Shown here: piece after piece, positions 8,450 through 17,106 of the stretch
How the letters are laid out: each line of letters opens with the position of its first letter
How positions within the stretch are numbered: position 1 is the first letter of the stretch
From: Methanosarcina sp.
GTDB lineage: Archaea > Halobacteriota > Methanosarcinia > Methanosarcinales > Methanosarcinaceae
NCBI RefSeq assembly: GCF_028693135.1
Contig: NZ_JAQUVZ010000020.1
Coordinates: forward strand, 1-60,780
Direction: 5' to 3'
DNA: 60,780 nucleotides
Made by a program: the position numbers and the translations under genes
The notes under the pieces: generated by a model
Databases searched by the model: none
The model's input: only the letters and a program-made list of their open reading frames with translations
What the model was told of the DNA's origin: nothing

Positions 8450-9340
8450 TTATCCCTGGGATAGTTTTTTTGCTGTTTCCAGATCTCCAAGCTTAGTATA
8501 GGATTCAGCTTCTGCGCTGAGCATATTTTTTATAATTGACTTATCTGAATCAGGGAAAATCCGGCAGAAATCCTGGCAGTATTTTATCCTCTTCATATGA
8601 AAAGAGTCATCTTCCACCGCTGCTTTAGCTAACTCCATTCCAAAATACTTACACCAATTAAAAATACTTTGTGATAGGCCGGAAATGAATTTATCAGCAT
8701 CCTTAACGGATTTTATATGAGGGGGAACAATACTCATTATCATGTTCCACGCTTTTTCCCACTTTTCTATTCCACTTCTGGAATCCTGCTTATCAAAGTC
8801 TTCATAGCCATCTTGAATAAAATCATCAATCATTTCAATATTGAATTTTTCCGGAATAATCCGGTTCCATAATTCCATTATTGCTAACCAGATGAAATCT
8901 TCATCCTGGCCCGGTGCCTGAAAATTCTGTGTGTAATAATGATCTTCTGCTAACTGAATTGCGGAGATATAATTTTGAGCCTGTTTTTTGAAGCGTTCTA
9001 TTTCGAAATCGATATTCATTGATTCCAATTTTTCAATTATATCCGAAGTGCTCATCTTTCTTACTTTTTTAAGAGTCCAGCCTCCTAGAATGAAATCCTT
9101 GAAGCATATATCCTTGTCATTAGAATATTTTCCAATTTCTTTGCCAATTTTTTCCAATTCTTCAGGCTTCTCTTGTAATTTCTGTTGAAATTTCATAATT
9201 GCTAACCGACTAACACCTGGTTTTTCGGGTTTTGAAGTGATTTGATTTGTAGTGGCTACTTTGCGACCTAAACAACAATTTTTATATTTTTTGCCTGAAC
9301 CACATGGGCACGGATCATTTCTACCAATTTTCTTTGACAT
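8450..9340 (-). CDS. SEC-C motif protein
   Basis: The N-terminus, KIGRNDPCPCGSGKKYKNCC, is a SEC-C zinc-binding motif (CxC...CC), the type found at the end of SecA and in many accessory proteins. The rest, about 265 residues, is alpha-helical with several Trp/Phe-rich helices (for example EDFIWLAIMELWNRIIPEKF) and no recognised catalytic motif. SEC-C proteins of this layout are often encoded in accessory regions; a specific function is unknown. The gene points towards array 2, is convergent with the 123-aa gene, and is followed upstream by another minus-strand accessory gene. Confidence 0.85.
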   Translation of the reverse strand: MSKKIGRNDPCPCGSGKKYKNCCLGRKVATTNQITSKPEKPGVSRLAIMKFQQKLQEKPEELEKIGKEIGKYSNDKDICFKDFILGGWTLKKVRKMSTSDIIEKLESMNIDFEIERFKKQAQNYISAIQLAEDHYYTQNFQAPGQDEDFIWLAIMELWNRIIPEKFNIEMIDDFIQDGYEDFDKQDSRSGIEKWEKAWNMIMSIVPPHIKSVKDADKFISGLSQSIFNWCKYFGMELAKAAVEDDSFHMKRIKYCQDFCRIFPDSDKSIIKNMLSAEAESYTKLGDLETAKKLSQG

Positions 9341-9440
9341 TTTGGTCAGTTCCTTTGTTTTATGAGGAGTAATTCAGAATCGACATTTTGTCCTTTTTTA
9401 GAATTATATATTTTTATTGGAAGCTTCGAAGTTCTCAGCT

Positions 9441-10013
9441 TCAGAACGAAACATCCTTTGGATCAAAGTATTCGGGATCAAAATCTTCCCCCAGCCATGC
9501 CACGTTGTCTTCATATTCCTCATGGTCCGGGTCCTTCAGGATCTCCAGTATATCTTCATAGCCCCATATCCCTCCGATGTCTTCAGGAACACCTGCTCTT
9601 TTTCCGGCAGTGCAGACAGGATACTCCACCCCTTCTGCTCTCGGGAGGATTTTTTCAAGCCGGACTTTTACCTGCCAGTCATCTCCGAAATCGTAGGTGT
9701 ACAGAGCAGCCTTATTTTCCAGTGTGAATAATTTAGAGAGTTTAACTTTCTCCTCGGGCAAAAGCAGCAACGTATCACTGAAATGTTCGTAACCTTCATC
9801 TTCAGCCCCAATTTTTACAGGCGCTCCTGTCTTTGGATTTTTCATTTCGAATTCGTGCAAATGGTAGTCGTCCCAATTCATTACAGCCTGAATAGCATTA
9901 TGAAGGTCCAGGAAAGTATAATTTTCCGGCACCTGGATTCTCCGCCAGATCTGAGGGACAATACCCTTCATTGAAAGCTTTATCTGGTAAACCTTCTTGA
10001 AAGTGTCTTCCAT
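9441..10013 (-). CDS. Plasmid pRiA4b ORF-3-like protein
   Basis: A 190-residue protein with the family hallmarks: YQIKLSMKGIVPQIWRRIQVPENYTFLDLH near the N-terminus, AIQAVMNWDDYHLHEF, and YTYDFGDDWQVKV in the centre, ending with PDHEEYEDNVAWLGEDFDPEYFD. Members are found on plasmids and next to mobile elements, and their biochemical role is not established. The minus strand is shared with its neighbours on both sides, but gaps of 100-140 bp make an operon uncertain. Confidence 0.9.
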   Translation of the reverse strand: MEDTFKKVYQIKLSMKGIVPQIWRRIQVPENYTFLDLHNAIQAVMNWDDYHLHEFEMKNPKTGAPVKIGAEDEGYEHFSDTLLLLPEEKVKLSKLFTLENKAALYTYDFGDDWQVKVRLEKILPRAEGVEYPVCTAGKRAGVPEDIGGIWGYEDILEILKDPDHEEYEDNVAWLGEDFDPEYFDPKDVSF

Positions 10014-10152
10014 AAATTATTCACCACTGAATATACTTTAATCACCCTATTTCAGGTTTTGGGGTTTTTGTCCAGAAATCAACTGGTAAATCAACTGGTA
10101 ACACACAGGCAAGAAACTTCCTTAACCGATGAGCAGTGGAAGAACCTTTACT

Positions 10153-10566
10153 TCATGGCAGGAAGTGGGGAAAATCCCTGATCGTCTCTAAACATTCATC
10201 TACGGATAAGCCTTGAAAAATTTCAAACCATTTCTTTGTGTGTCTCATATATGAAAGATTGAAAAGACCATCTCCGACATATTCCATGCGGGCAAACTTT
10301 ATTTCAAAAAATGGGGACACAGCCAGTGGGTCCGGACAAGCGTACTTCGCACAAAAGTAAAAGGAACTGTGGTACCACTTCGTATAAATGTCCACAACAT
10401 AATTGAAACGCATATCCTCAGGTGGAGGCTTGATGTGTTCAGGCTTTAGAAACGATTCAACAAGTTCATTAGCTTTCGTTTCCACCTCTTCCTTTACATT
10501 TTCAGGCACCCTGGGTTTTGGAGAATTTTGTGAACAAAATGTCCAGGCTTTTTGTCCTCTTTTCAT
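10153..10566 (-). CDS. DUF3024-like hypothetical protein
   Basis: A 137-residue soluble protein. The central part, NYVVDIYTKWYHSSFYFCAKYACPD, then FFEIKFARMEYVGDGLFNLSYMRHTKKWFEIFQGL, resembles DUF3024-type proteins, in which a beta-sheet with an RHT.KW segment is conserved. No catalytic motif is visible. The family assignment is from memory of pattern and is moderate. It lies in the accessory block next to the arrays. Confidence 0.75.
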   Translation of the reverse strand: MKRGQKAWTFCSQNSPKPRVPENVKEEVETKANELVESFLKPEHIKPPPEDMRFNYVVDIYTKWYHSSFYFCAKYACPDPLAVSPFFEIKFARMEYVGDGLFNLSYMRHTKKWFEIFQGLSVDECLETIRDFPHFLP

Positions 10567-10684
10567 GGTATCTCATATGTATAATATCCTGAAACTCTTT
10601 TTCATACTAAATATTTTTAGATTTATTTATGGCTAAAAAAGAAGAAGGCTCAAATTAATCCTCTATCGGTCTTATGCCGACTAG

Positions 10685-10716
10685 CAAACCTTTTTAAGTG
10701 GATCTTGCTCGCGAAT
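10685..10716. repeat. Solo decayed CRISPR repeat (left of the 99-aa gene)
   Basis: The last 20 bases (10697-10716) are identical to the 3' part of the array 2 repeat, and the first part is degraded. It abuts the stop codon of the 99-aa minus-strand gene (10717-10719) and lies 3 kb beyond the active array. Confidence 0.8.
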
Positions 10717-11016
10717 TTAGTGTTTTTTGTGCTTTTCGTGGCCCTGCTTCGGGTCCGGGATTCCTTTGCTGGTTCCGGGCTGGGTTATAAGGTTCCAAAG
10801 CCGGTCCGCTTCCAGCCGGTCTTCCTCTGTGATCGGAGGGGCATCGGTAAATATGGCGCCTTCGCTTCCTACCCAGAACCGGCTTTTATCGCTCATGTCC
10901 GGGTCTTTTTGCTTGGCCGTGTAATATTTCCGGCCGTCCCTGTCTATGTGCTCCTCGTCCTCGATTTCGTTCTTCGGCATCCTGGGTTCCTCCAAATAAT
11001 CGTTATTATATACCAT
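10717..11016 (-). CDS. Small acidic hypothetical protein, 99 aa
   Basis: A hydrophilic protein rich in Asp, Glu and Lys: the N-terminus is MVYNNDYLEEPRMPKNEIED, the centre is KSRFWVGSEGAIFTDAPPITEEDRLEADRLW, and the tail is His/Lys-rich (HEKHKKH). No recognised domain and no membrane segment. A second Met (residue 13) is an alternative start. The gene sits between two solo CRISPR repeats, and its stop codon begins at the base after the left one. Function unknown. Confidence 0.65.
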   Translation of the reverse strand: MVYNNDYLEEPRMPKNEIEDEEHIDRDGRKYYTAKQKDPDMSDKSRFWVGSEGAIFTDAPPITEEDRLEADRLWNLITQPGTSKGIPDPKQGHEKHKKH

Positions 11017-11078
11017 TACGCATTTCCTTTATACATATTTTCGGCTGCATACGCCTTCATTTAACCCTATTTTGCTAA

Positions 11079-11113
11079 GTATCACCCTTGCTTTAGTGGA
11101 TATGCTCGCGAAT
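11079..11113. repeat. Solo decayed CRISPR repeat (right of the 99-aa gene)
   Basis: A 35-bp sequence aligning with the full array 2 repeat apart from several substitutions and a 2-bp deletion; CTTTAGTGGAT and GCTCGCGAAT are kept. It has the same orientation as array 2. Confidence 0.75.
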
Positions 11114-11488
11114 TTTGTTTTTGTTATTAACTGCGAAAATATTCAGGCGTTTGAGTTCCAATCCTTTTTTTGATTGCCTGAATTTCTACTTATTTTCAGC
11201 ATCCGATGTCCACAGCTAATTAAAAACCCATGAAAAGAATGAACCCTCATATTTGGTAATACTAAATTGTATATAACAAATATCTTAGTAACACATTTTT
11301 TTAGAAACGTATTTATAGTAAAATAGTTTTATTCAACTAATCATACTTATAACTTAAAAAGTAACACATTAGCGGTATATTTAGCTATATGCGTATTATT
11401 CAAAAAGGATCTTTCCAGTCATTACAATACTGGTTCAGGAATTTATGTCAAAAGAATTCCTGGCTCTAATAACAATCGAGGAGGAGTT
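11114..11488 (+). promoter_or_regulatory. AT-rich upstream region of the ABC operon
   Basis: 375 bp without a gene. TATA-like stretches lie at about 11270 (TTGTATATAAC), 11312 (TTTATAGTAAAAT) and 11375 (GTATATTTAGC). The decamer AGTAACACAT occurs at about 11287 and 11359, a possible pair of regulator half-sites. A strong GAGGAGG precedes the first binding protein. The true promoter cannot be chosen from sequence alone. Confidence 0.4.
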
Positions 11489-13189
11489 TTGATTAAGAAA
11501 AACCAGCAATATTTGCTCATAGGCTCAATAATCATAATTATGGCGGCTGTTGTTGTTGTAAGTTCGATGTCCAGCCCTGCTTCAGATCCTGCTTCAGATC
11601 CTGCATCATCTGATCCGGCTTCCCGGGTTTCTGAGGAAATGGTATTCAGGGGGTCTGAAGAACCGGTAAGTTCCCGGGGGTCTGATGAACTGATAACAGC
11701 CGTAGGGACTCACGGTGGAGAACCGGAAGCTGGCTTTAACCCGATTACCGGCTGGGGTTATAACCGTGAACCTCTGGTCCAGAGCACTCTTTTCAAAAAG
11801 GACAGCAGTGCAAATCTGATCAACGATTTAGCTACAAATTATACGGTTAGCAGTGATGGATTAACGTGGACCGTAACAATAAGGGACGACGTAAAGTTCC
11901 ATGACGGAGTGCCTTTAACAGCTAAGGATGTGGCATTTACCTTTAACACGGCAGCAGATGCCAGTGGGAGTGTGGATTTATCCATGCTGGAAAAGGCTGC
12001 TGCAATCGATGATTATACCGTTGAATTCGAATTAAATGACCCGCAGGCTACCTTCATCAATAAACTCGCAGTTATTGGCATTGTTCCTGAACATGCTTAC
12101 GATGAATCTTATGGTCAAAATCCAATAGGGTCGGGCCCTTACAGGTTCGTGCAGTGGGATAAAGGGCAGCAGGTAATCTTTGAAGCAAATCCGGATTATT
12201 ATGGGCAGGAACCGTACTTTAAAAAGATAACCATGCTTTTTATGGCATCTGATGCTGCTTTTGCGGCAGCTCGGTCCGGACAGATTGATCTGGCTGAAAT
12301 TCCTGCTTCATTTGCCAAACAAACAGTCGATGGGATGAAAATAGTATCTCTTGACTCTATTGATGCTCGAGGGATAAGCTTCCCGATGCAGGCAAATACA
12401 GGTGAGAAAACTGAAAATGGCTACGCAATTGGAAACAATGTAACTTCTGATATTGCAATAAGAAAAGCCCTGAATATCGGGATAGACAGGCAGGCGTTAA
12501 TCGATGGAGCATTAAACGGGCAGGGGAAAGAGGAATTTACAGGTGTGGATAAATTGCCCTGGGGAAATAAGGAAGCTATTTTTGAGGATGGAAATCTCGA
12601 AGCAGCAAAGAAAATCTTAACTGAAGGTGGCTGGGAAGATGCTGACGGCGACGGCATTGTTGAAAAGAATGGATTAAAAGCCGAATTTACTTTGTTATAT
12701 TCTTCCAGTGCACAGGAAAGACAGGCATTAGCTGTTTCTATCTCCGAAGAAGCCCGAAAGCTGGGGATAAACATTAAAGTCGAGGGTAAAAGCTGGAATG
12801 AAATTGACACCCTTGTTCATTCAACTCCGGTAGTCTTCGGTTATGGTTCGCTGGACCCGACTGACATATACTTAAGATACTACAGCAAGAGCTACGATCC
12901 TTCGAGTTACAACAACGTAATAATGTACAATAATTCTGCTGTGGACAACTACTTGAGAACGGCTATAACCAGTTTTGATCCGGACACTGCTAATGAAAAC
13001 TGGCAGCTGGCTGCCTGGGATGGGACTACAGGCTTTTCCGAAAAAGGAGATGCTGCATGGCTGTGGATGGCAACCATTAATTATGTCTACATTATGGATG
13101 ACGACCTGGATATAGGAACTCCCAGAATACAGCCTCACGGTGCAGATATTTTCGGCAGCATTCTGGAATGGAAACGTACAGGAAATTAA
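11489..13189 (+). CDS. Nickel/peptide ABC transporter binding protein (family 5), copy 1
   Basis: Extracellular solute receptor of the ABC system encoded downstream. Residues 1-27 form a membrane anchor or signal (LLIGSIIIIMAAVVVV), followed by a low-complexity linker with repeats of SDPA (residues about 30-45). The family 5 body then begins with LIQSTLF-like and LTWTVTIRDDVKFHDGVPLTAKDVAFTFN motifs and continues with IGSGPYRFVQWDKGQ. No lipobox Cys is visible; archaeal receptors are often held by the N-terminal helix. The TTG start is supported by GAGGAGG at the right spacing. Substrate is nickel or a short peptide by family; the sequence does not settle which. Copy 2 follows with about 60% similarity. 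Confidence 0.9.
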   Translation: MIKKNQQYLLIGSIIIIMAAVVVVSSMSSPASDPASDPASSDPASRVSEEMVFRGSEEPVSSRGSDELITAVGTHGGEPEAGFNPITGWGYNREPLVQSTLFKKDSSANLINDLATNYTVSSDGLTWTVTIRDDVKFHDGVPLTAKDVAFTFNTAADASGSVDLSMLEKAAAIDDYTVEFELNDPQATFINKLAVIGIVPEHAYDESYGQNPIGSGPYRFVQWDKGQQVIFEANPDYYGQEPYFKKITMLFMASDAAFAAARSGQIDLAEIPASFAKQTVDGMKIVSLDSIDARGISFPMQANTGEKTENGYAIGNNVTSDIAIRKALNIGIDRQALIDGALNGQGKEEFTGVDKLPWGNKEAIFEDGNLEAAKKILTEGGWEDADGDGIVEKNGLKAEFTLLYSSSAQERQALAVSISEEARKLGINIKVEGKSWNEIDTLVHSTPVVFGYGSLDPTDIYLRYYSKSYDPSSYNNVIMYNNSAVDNYLRTAITSFDPDTANENWQLAAWDGTTGFSEKGDAAWLWMATINYVYIMDDDLDIGTPRIQPHGADIFGSILEWKRTGN

Positions 13190-13277
13190 ACAGGGAGCTG
13201 AGTTTTGACTTCAAATCCCATTTTTTTCTTTTGAATAGCGTGTGAAACTGAGCATAAAGAAAAGAGGAGGAGTTTAA

Positions 13278-14912
13278 ATTAAGAAAAGCCAATCCTATTT
13301 CCTGATGGGGGCAGTAGTTGTATTTATAGCAGTTATTTTTATTTCCATGTCAGCCAGTAAGCCGGTTAGCTCGGCTCCCCAGGCTTCTGATGAATTAGTC
13401 GTGAATGTGTATTCGCATACCGGAGAACCAAAAGCAGGATTTGACCCGCTTCTGGGATGGGGATGCGGTCATGTGAATTTTGAACCGTTGATACAGAGCA
13501 CTCTTTTTAAGTCAGCTGATGATGGCAGTATAATAGATGACCTTGCTACAGCTTACTCGGTTAGTCCTGATGGGAAGACCTGGACTGTACATATAAGAGA
13601 TGATGTTAAATTCACGGATGGGGAGAAATTAACAGCGGAAGACGTAGCATTTACATTTAATACCGCAGTTGGAAGTAATTCAGAGCTGGATATGAGCAAT
13701 CTTGAAAATGCTGCCGCAATAAATGATACTGCAGTTGAATTCAAATTAAAGGAACCCCAGTCCAGCTTCATCTGGAGACTCAGATACGTTGGAATTGTGC
13801 CAGAACATGCGTATAAAGAAGAAACCTATGGGTCCAATCCGATCGGATCGGGACCTTATAAATTGGTACAGTGGGACAAGGGTCAACAGGCAATATTTAA
13901 TTTAAACGAAGATTACTATGGGAAAAAACCATTCTTCAAAAAAATAACTTTGTTATTCCTGGATAAAGAAACGGCATTTGCAGCTGCAAGGTCCGGGGAA
14001 GTAGACCTGGCTGAAATCGACATTAACCATGCAAATCAAACCGTAGATGGATATAATTTAAGGTCTCTTCCCTCCTCAAGAGCATTCGGAGTTTCATTCC
14101 CCATGCAGAATAATACCGGGGAATTAAGTCTGCAGGGAGATCCCATAGGCAATAATGTAACAGCAGATCTGGCAATTCGAAAAGCCTTAAACACAGGGAT
14201 CGACAGAAAAGCTATACTTGACGGAGTAATCTATGGAAAGGGGGATGTAGAATACACAGGAGTAGATCAACGAGACTTTGGGAACCCTGAAGCTAAAATA
14301 AACGATTCAAATCTCGAAGACGCCAAAATAATGTTAGAAAACGCAGGATGGAAAGACAATGATGGCGATGGGATTCGAGAAAAAGATGGAACTAAAGCAG
14401 AATTTAAACTCTACTATTCTTCAGCAGATCAAACAAGGCAAGCTCTTTCTGTAGCTGTAAGCGAACAAGCCAGAAAATTAGGCATAAAAATAGACCTTGT
14501 CGGCACAAACTGGGATGAAATATATGCCAATCAATACAGTTCAGCCGTTTTATACGCTTACAGCAGCATAGATACCTTCAATTTATACATGCAGTACCAC
14601 AGTAAAGAAGCAGATGATACCTACAAGAATCCGGGACTTTACAATAATCCTGTTGTAGATGGATATTTAGAATCAGCTTTAAGATCTGCGGACCAGGACC
14701 AGGCTACAAAATACTGGCAATTAGCTGCGTATGACGGAAAGACCGGTTACGGGCCTGCAGGAGATGCAACGTGGTTATGGCTGGTGACAATGGATTATCT
14801 GTATACTGTGGATGAAACCCTGGACATAGGAACTCCACAAAAAAACGCTGGGTCTGATATTTTAGGAAATATCTACGAATGGACAAGGACAGATGCAACC
14901 AGCTCGACTTGA
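13278..14912 (+). CDS. Nickel/peptide ABC transporter binding protein (family 5), copy 2
   Basis: Paralogue of the preceding receptor with the same parts: N-terminal membrane anchor, TWTVHIRDDVKFTDGEKLTAEDVAFTFN, and IGSGPYKLVQWDKGQ. The linker repeat of copy 1 is absent. GAGGAGG (13264-13270) is seven bases before ATT 13278. From there the frame reads KKSQSYFLMG, matching KKNQQYLLIG of copy 1, whereas the first ATG (13305) lies 34 nt from the ribosome site. An in-frame TAA directly precedes the ATT. I therefore place the start at ATT, with ATG 13305 as the fallback. Two receptors feeding one permease would widen substrate range. Confidence 0.88.
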   Translation: MKKSQSYFLMGAVVVFIAVIFISMSASKPVSSAPQASDELVVNVYSHTGEPKAGFDPLLGWGCGHVNFEPLIQSTLFKSADDGSIIDDLATAYSVSPDGKTWTVHIRDDVKFTDGEKLTAEDVAFTFNTAVGSNSELDMSNLENAAAINDTAVEFKLKEPQSSFIWRLRYVGIVPEHAYKEETYGSNPIGSGPYKLVQWDKGQQAIFNLNEDYYGKKPFFKKITLLFLDKETAFAAARSGEVDLAEIDINHANQTVDGYNLRSLPSSRAFGVSFPMQNNTGELSLQGDPIGNNVTADLAIRKALNTGIDRKAILDGVIYGKGDVEYTGVDQRDFGNPEAKINDSNLEDAKIMLENAGWKDNDGDGIREKDGTKAEFKLYYSSADQTRQALSVAVSEQARKLGIKIDLVGTNWDEIYANQYSSAVLYAYSSIDTFNLYMQYHSKEADDTYKNPGLYNNPVVDGYLESALRSADQDQATKYWQLAAYDGKTGYGPAGDATWLWLVTMDYLYTVDETLDIGTPQKNAGSDILGNIYEWTRTDATSST

Positions 14913-14934
14913 AGATGCAACCAGCTTGACTTGA
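14891..14934. repeat. 22-bp tandem duplication across the stop codon of SBP copy 2
   Basis: Two 22-bp units (14891-14912 and 14913-14934) differ at one base. The first ends with the TGA stop of the binding protein and the second lies entirely in the 3' UTR. Confidence 0.9.
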
Positions 14935-15062
14935 AATGAGTGATATTAACATCGTAATAAAATGATGTTGTAAATATTACTCCTTTTACCTTTTTTATCC
15001 GGGACTGGAATTTGAGGGAAGATTACTGAGAAATATGGTACAGCCTATTTCGGCTTAAAATA

Positions 15063-15110
15063 GTATGAAAATTTGTCATATTATTCATAATTATTCATAC
15101 ATATTCGTAG
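15063..15110. promoter_or_regulatory. Helically phased TCATA repeats before the permease genes
   Basis: TCATA occurs at 15076, 15085 and 15095, with TCGTA at 15105, at 9-10 bp steps. GTATGA (15063-15068) and TCATAC (15095-15100) form an inverted pair 26 bp apart. NikR operators in proteobacteria are GTATGA-N16-TCATAC; here the gap is 10 bp longer, so NikR binding is only a possibility. The site lies 60-110 bp before the first permease gene and suggests a second, regulated promoter in the operon. Confidence 0.45.
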
Positions 15111-15169
15111 TATTTGTCTCTAAGTTAAAATTGATTCATTATAAAATAATTCCGAGATGAGGAGATAGT

Positions 15170-16162
15170 GTGTTAGACAAGGACAAAATAGCGGGCTTCA
15201 TAGGAAATAAAATACTTCGGTTGCTAAGTCTCTTGATTGTAGTTTGCTTTGTAAGTTTCATGCTTATTCAATACTCGCCCATAGACCCTGTTAGAGCATA
15301 TATTGGAGAAATGCCAGTGAGTGCAGAGCACAAAGCCAATCTTGAGGAATATTGGGGAGTTAACACGCCTCCGCAGGAAAAATTCCTGAACTGGGCGGGA
15401 GATGCGCTTAAAGGAAACTTTGGAATATCATTGATATATAGAATGCCTGTTACTGATGTAATCAAAGAAAGATTCACAGCTTCCCTTGTTCTTATGGCGG
15501 CTTCATGGCTGTTTTCAGGAATTTTAGGTTTCATTTTAGGGATAATAGCGGGAATGAAGAAAGGGACGTGGATAGATAAGACAATAAAAATTTATTGTTA
15601 TGTTTTAGCTGCCACACCAACTTTCTGGCTGGCACTAATTCTATTAATGGTATTTTCTGTGTATTTAGGCTGGTTCCCTATAGGTTTAAGTGTACCAATA
15701 GGGGTCACTGCGGAAAATGTGACCTTTTTGGATTGGTTTTTGCGTTTAATTCTTCCTGCACTAACTTTGAGTTTATTAGGAGTTGCACAAATTGCGCTGT
15801 TTACCCGGGAAAAATTAATAGAAGTTCTATCCAGTGATTATGTCTTATTTGCAAAGGCAAGAGGGGAAAAAGGACTGGATCTAGTATTAAGGCATGGAAT
15901 CAGAAACGTTGCACTTCCAGCTATTACACTACAGTTTTTAGGGTTCAGTGAATTGTTTGGAGGAACAGTTCTGGTTGAACAGGTATTTTCCTATCCCGGA
16001 ATTGGACAGGCTGCAGTAGCAGCAGGATTGAGATCTGACGTACCACTGCTTTTGGGAATAGTTATTGTTAGTGCTTGCTTTGTCTTTTTTGGAAACGCAA
16101 TTGCTGATCTTATATACCAGTTTGTTGACCCCAGGATAAAACAACAGGAGGCATCAATATGA
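15170..16162 (+). CDS. ABC transporter permease, NikB/DppB type
   Basis: One of two membrane subunits of the uptake system. It has an N-terminal helix (LSLLIVVCFVSFMLIQYSP), the periplasmic segment PIDPVRAYIGE typical of this family, five further hydrophobic segments, and a cytoplasmic EAA-like loop (LSSDYVLFAKARGEKGLDLVLRHGIRNVALP) that contacts the ATPases. The 330-residue length is normal. The start is GTG 15170 after GAGGAGA. The last four bases overlap the next permease (ATGA), indicating translational coupling. Confidence 0.92.
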   Translation: MLDKDKIAGFIGNKILRLLSLLIVVCFVSFMLIQYSPIDPVRAYIGEMPVSAEHKANLEEYWGVNTPPQEKFLNWAGDALKGNFGISLIYRMPVTDVIKERFTASLVLMAASWLFSGILGFILGIIAGMKKGTWIDKTIKIYCYVLAATPTFWLALILLMVFSVYLGWFPIGLSVPIGVTAENVTFLDWFLRLILPALTLSLLGVAQIALFTREKLIEVLSSDYVLFAKARGEKGLDLVLRHGIRNVALPAITLQFLGFSELFGGTVLVEQVFSYPGIGQAAVAAGLRSDVPLLLGIVIVSACFVFFGNAIADLIYQFVDPRIKQQEASI

Positions 16163-17016
16163 GTACTGCTGTTGTAACAGTTAACAAAGGAGTGTTCAGA
16201 GGATTTAATTTAAGACAGAAGACCCTTTTAATTATAGGCTTCACGTCCCTTTTATTGCTTGCAATTGTGATTTCTAGCGTGGAGTTCGGCGACGAATCCT
16301 TACATACTAATTTTGGCTCTAAAAACCTTAACCCTTCCCCGGAACATCCCTTTGGGACAGATTGGATGGGAAGGGACATGTTCATAAGAACTCTAAAGGG
16401 ACTTGGTTCAAGCATAATGATTGGAGCTTTTGCTTCTACAATCAGTACTATACTGGCTATAATTTTAGGCTTGCTCTCAAGTACAGGAAAGATCGCAGAC
16501 TCCTTTATCGCCTGGTTAGTGGATTTATTCCTTTCAATCCCCCACCTTCTTTTGATAATCCTTATTTCCATAGGATTCGGAGGGGGAGCAACAGGAGTCA
16601 TTATTGGAGTTGCATTAACGCATTGGACAGGCTTAACAAGAGTTGTAAGGGCAGAAATAAAGCAGTTAAAAACCCAGGAATACATCCATATCTCCAGAAA
16701 TCTTGGGAAATCAAAATGGTGGATAGCTACAAAACATATCTTTCCCCATTTAATTCCTCAGATATTCTTAGGCACGATTTTAATGTTTCCACATGCCATT
16801 TTGCATGAAGCTTCAGCCACATTCCTGGGATTTGGACTTTCACCTCACGAACCGGCAATTGGTATAATTTTATCAGAGTCTATGAAGTACCTCTCGGCAG
16901 GGTACTGGTGGCTTGCATTCTTCCCGGGATTATCCCTGTTAATTGTAGTCCTGGCATTTGATATGATCGGAGAAAATTTAGGAAAGCTGATTGACCCAAA
17001 AAATGCTCACGAGTAA
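16159..17016 (+). CDS. ABC transporter permease, NikC/DppC type
   Basis: The second membrane subunit, 285 residues. Family features are PEHPFGTDWMGRDMFIRTLKG after the first helix, repeated hydrophobic segments, and an EAA-like loop (YIHISRNLGKSKWWIATKHIFPHLIP). It ends with the typical IGENLGKLIDP. It overlaps its partner by 4 bp and precedes the ATPase genes by about 90 bp. The stop codon sits in a 15-bp tandem duplication. Confidence 0.92.
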   Translation: MSTAVVTVNKGVFRGFNLRQKTLLIIGFTSLLLLAIVISSVEFGDESLHTNFGSKNLNPSPEHPFGTDWMGRDMFIRTLKGLGSSIMIGAFASTISTILAIILGLLSSTGKIADSFIAWLVDLFLSIPHLLLIILISIGFGGGATGVIIGVALTHWTGLTRVVRAEIKQLKTQEYIHISRNLGKSKWWIATKHIFPHLIPQIFLGTILMFPHAILHEASATFLGFGLSPHEPAIGIILSESMKYLSAGYWWLAFFPGLSLLIVVLAFDMIGENLGKLIDPKNAHE

Positions 17017-17037
17017 ATATCACACGAGTAAATATCA
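17008..17037. repeat. 15-bp tandem duplication across the stop codon of the NikC-type permease
   Basis: CACGAGTAAATATCA occurs twice in succession (17008-17022 and 17023-17037) with no mismatch. The TAA stop (17014-17016) lies in the first unit. Confidence 0.93.
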
Positions 17038-17106
17038 CTGGTCATCGGTTGAGATATTTTTTGCCTGAAGGGTAAGTACAAATATTAGATTTAGAAGGTG
17101 TGGACT

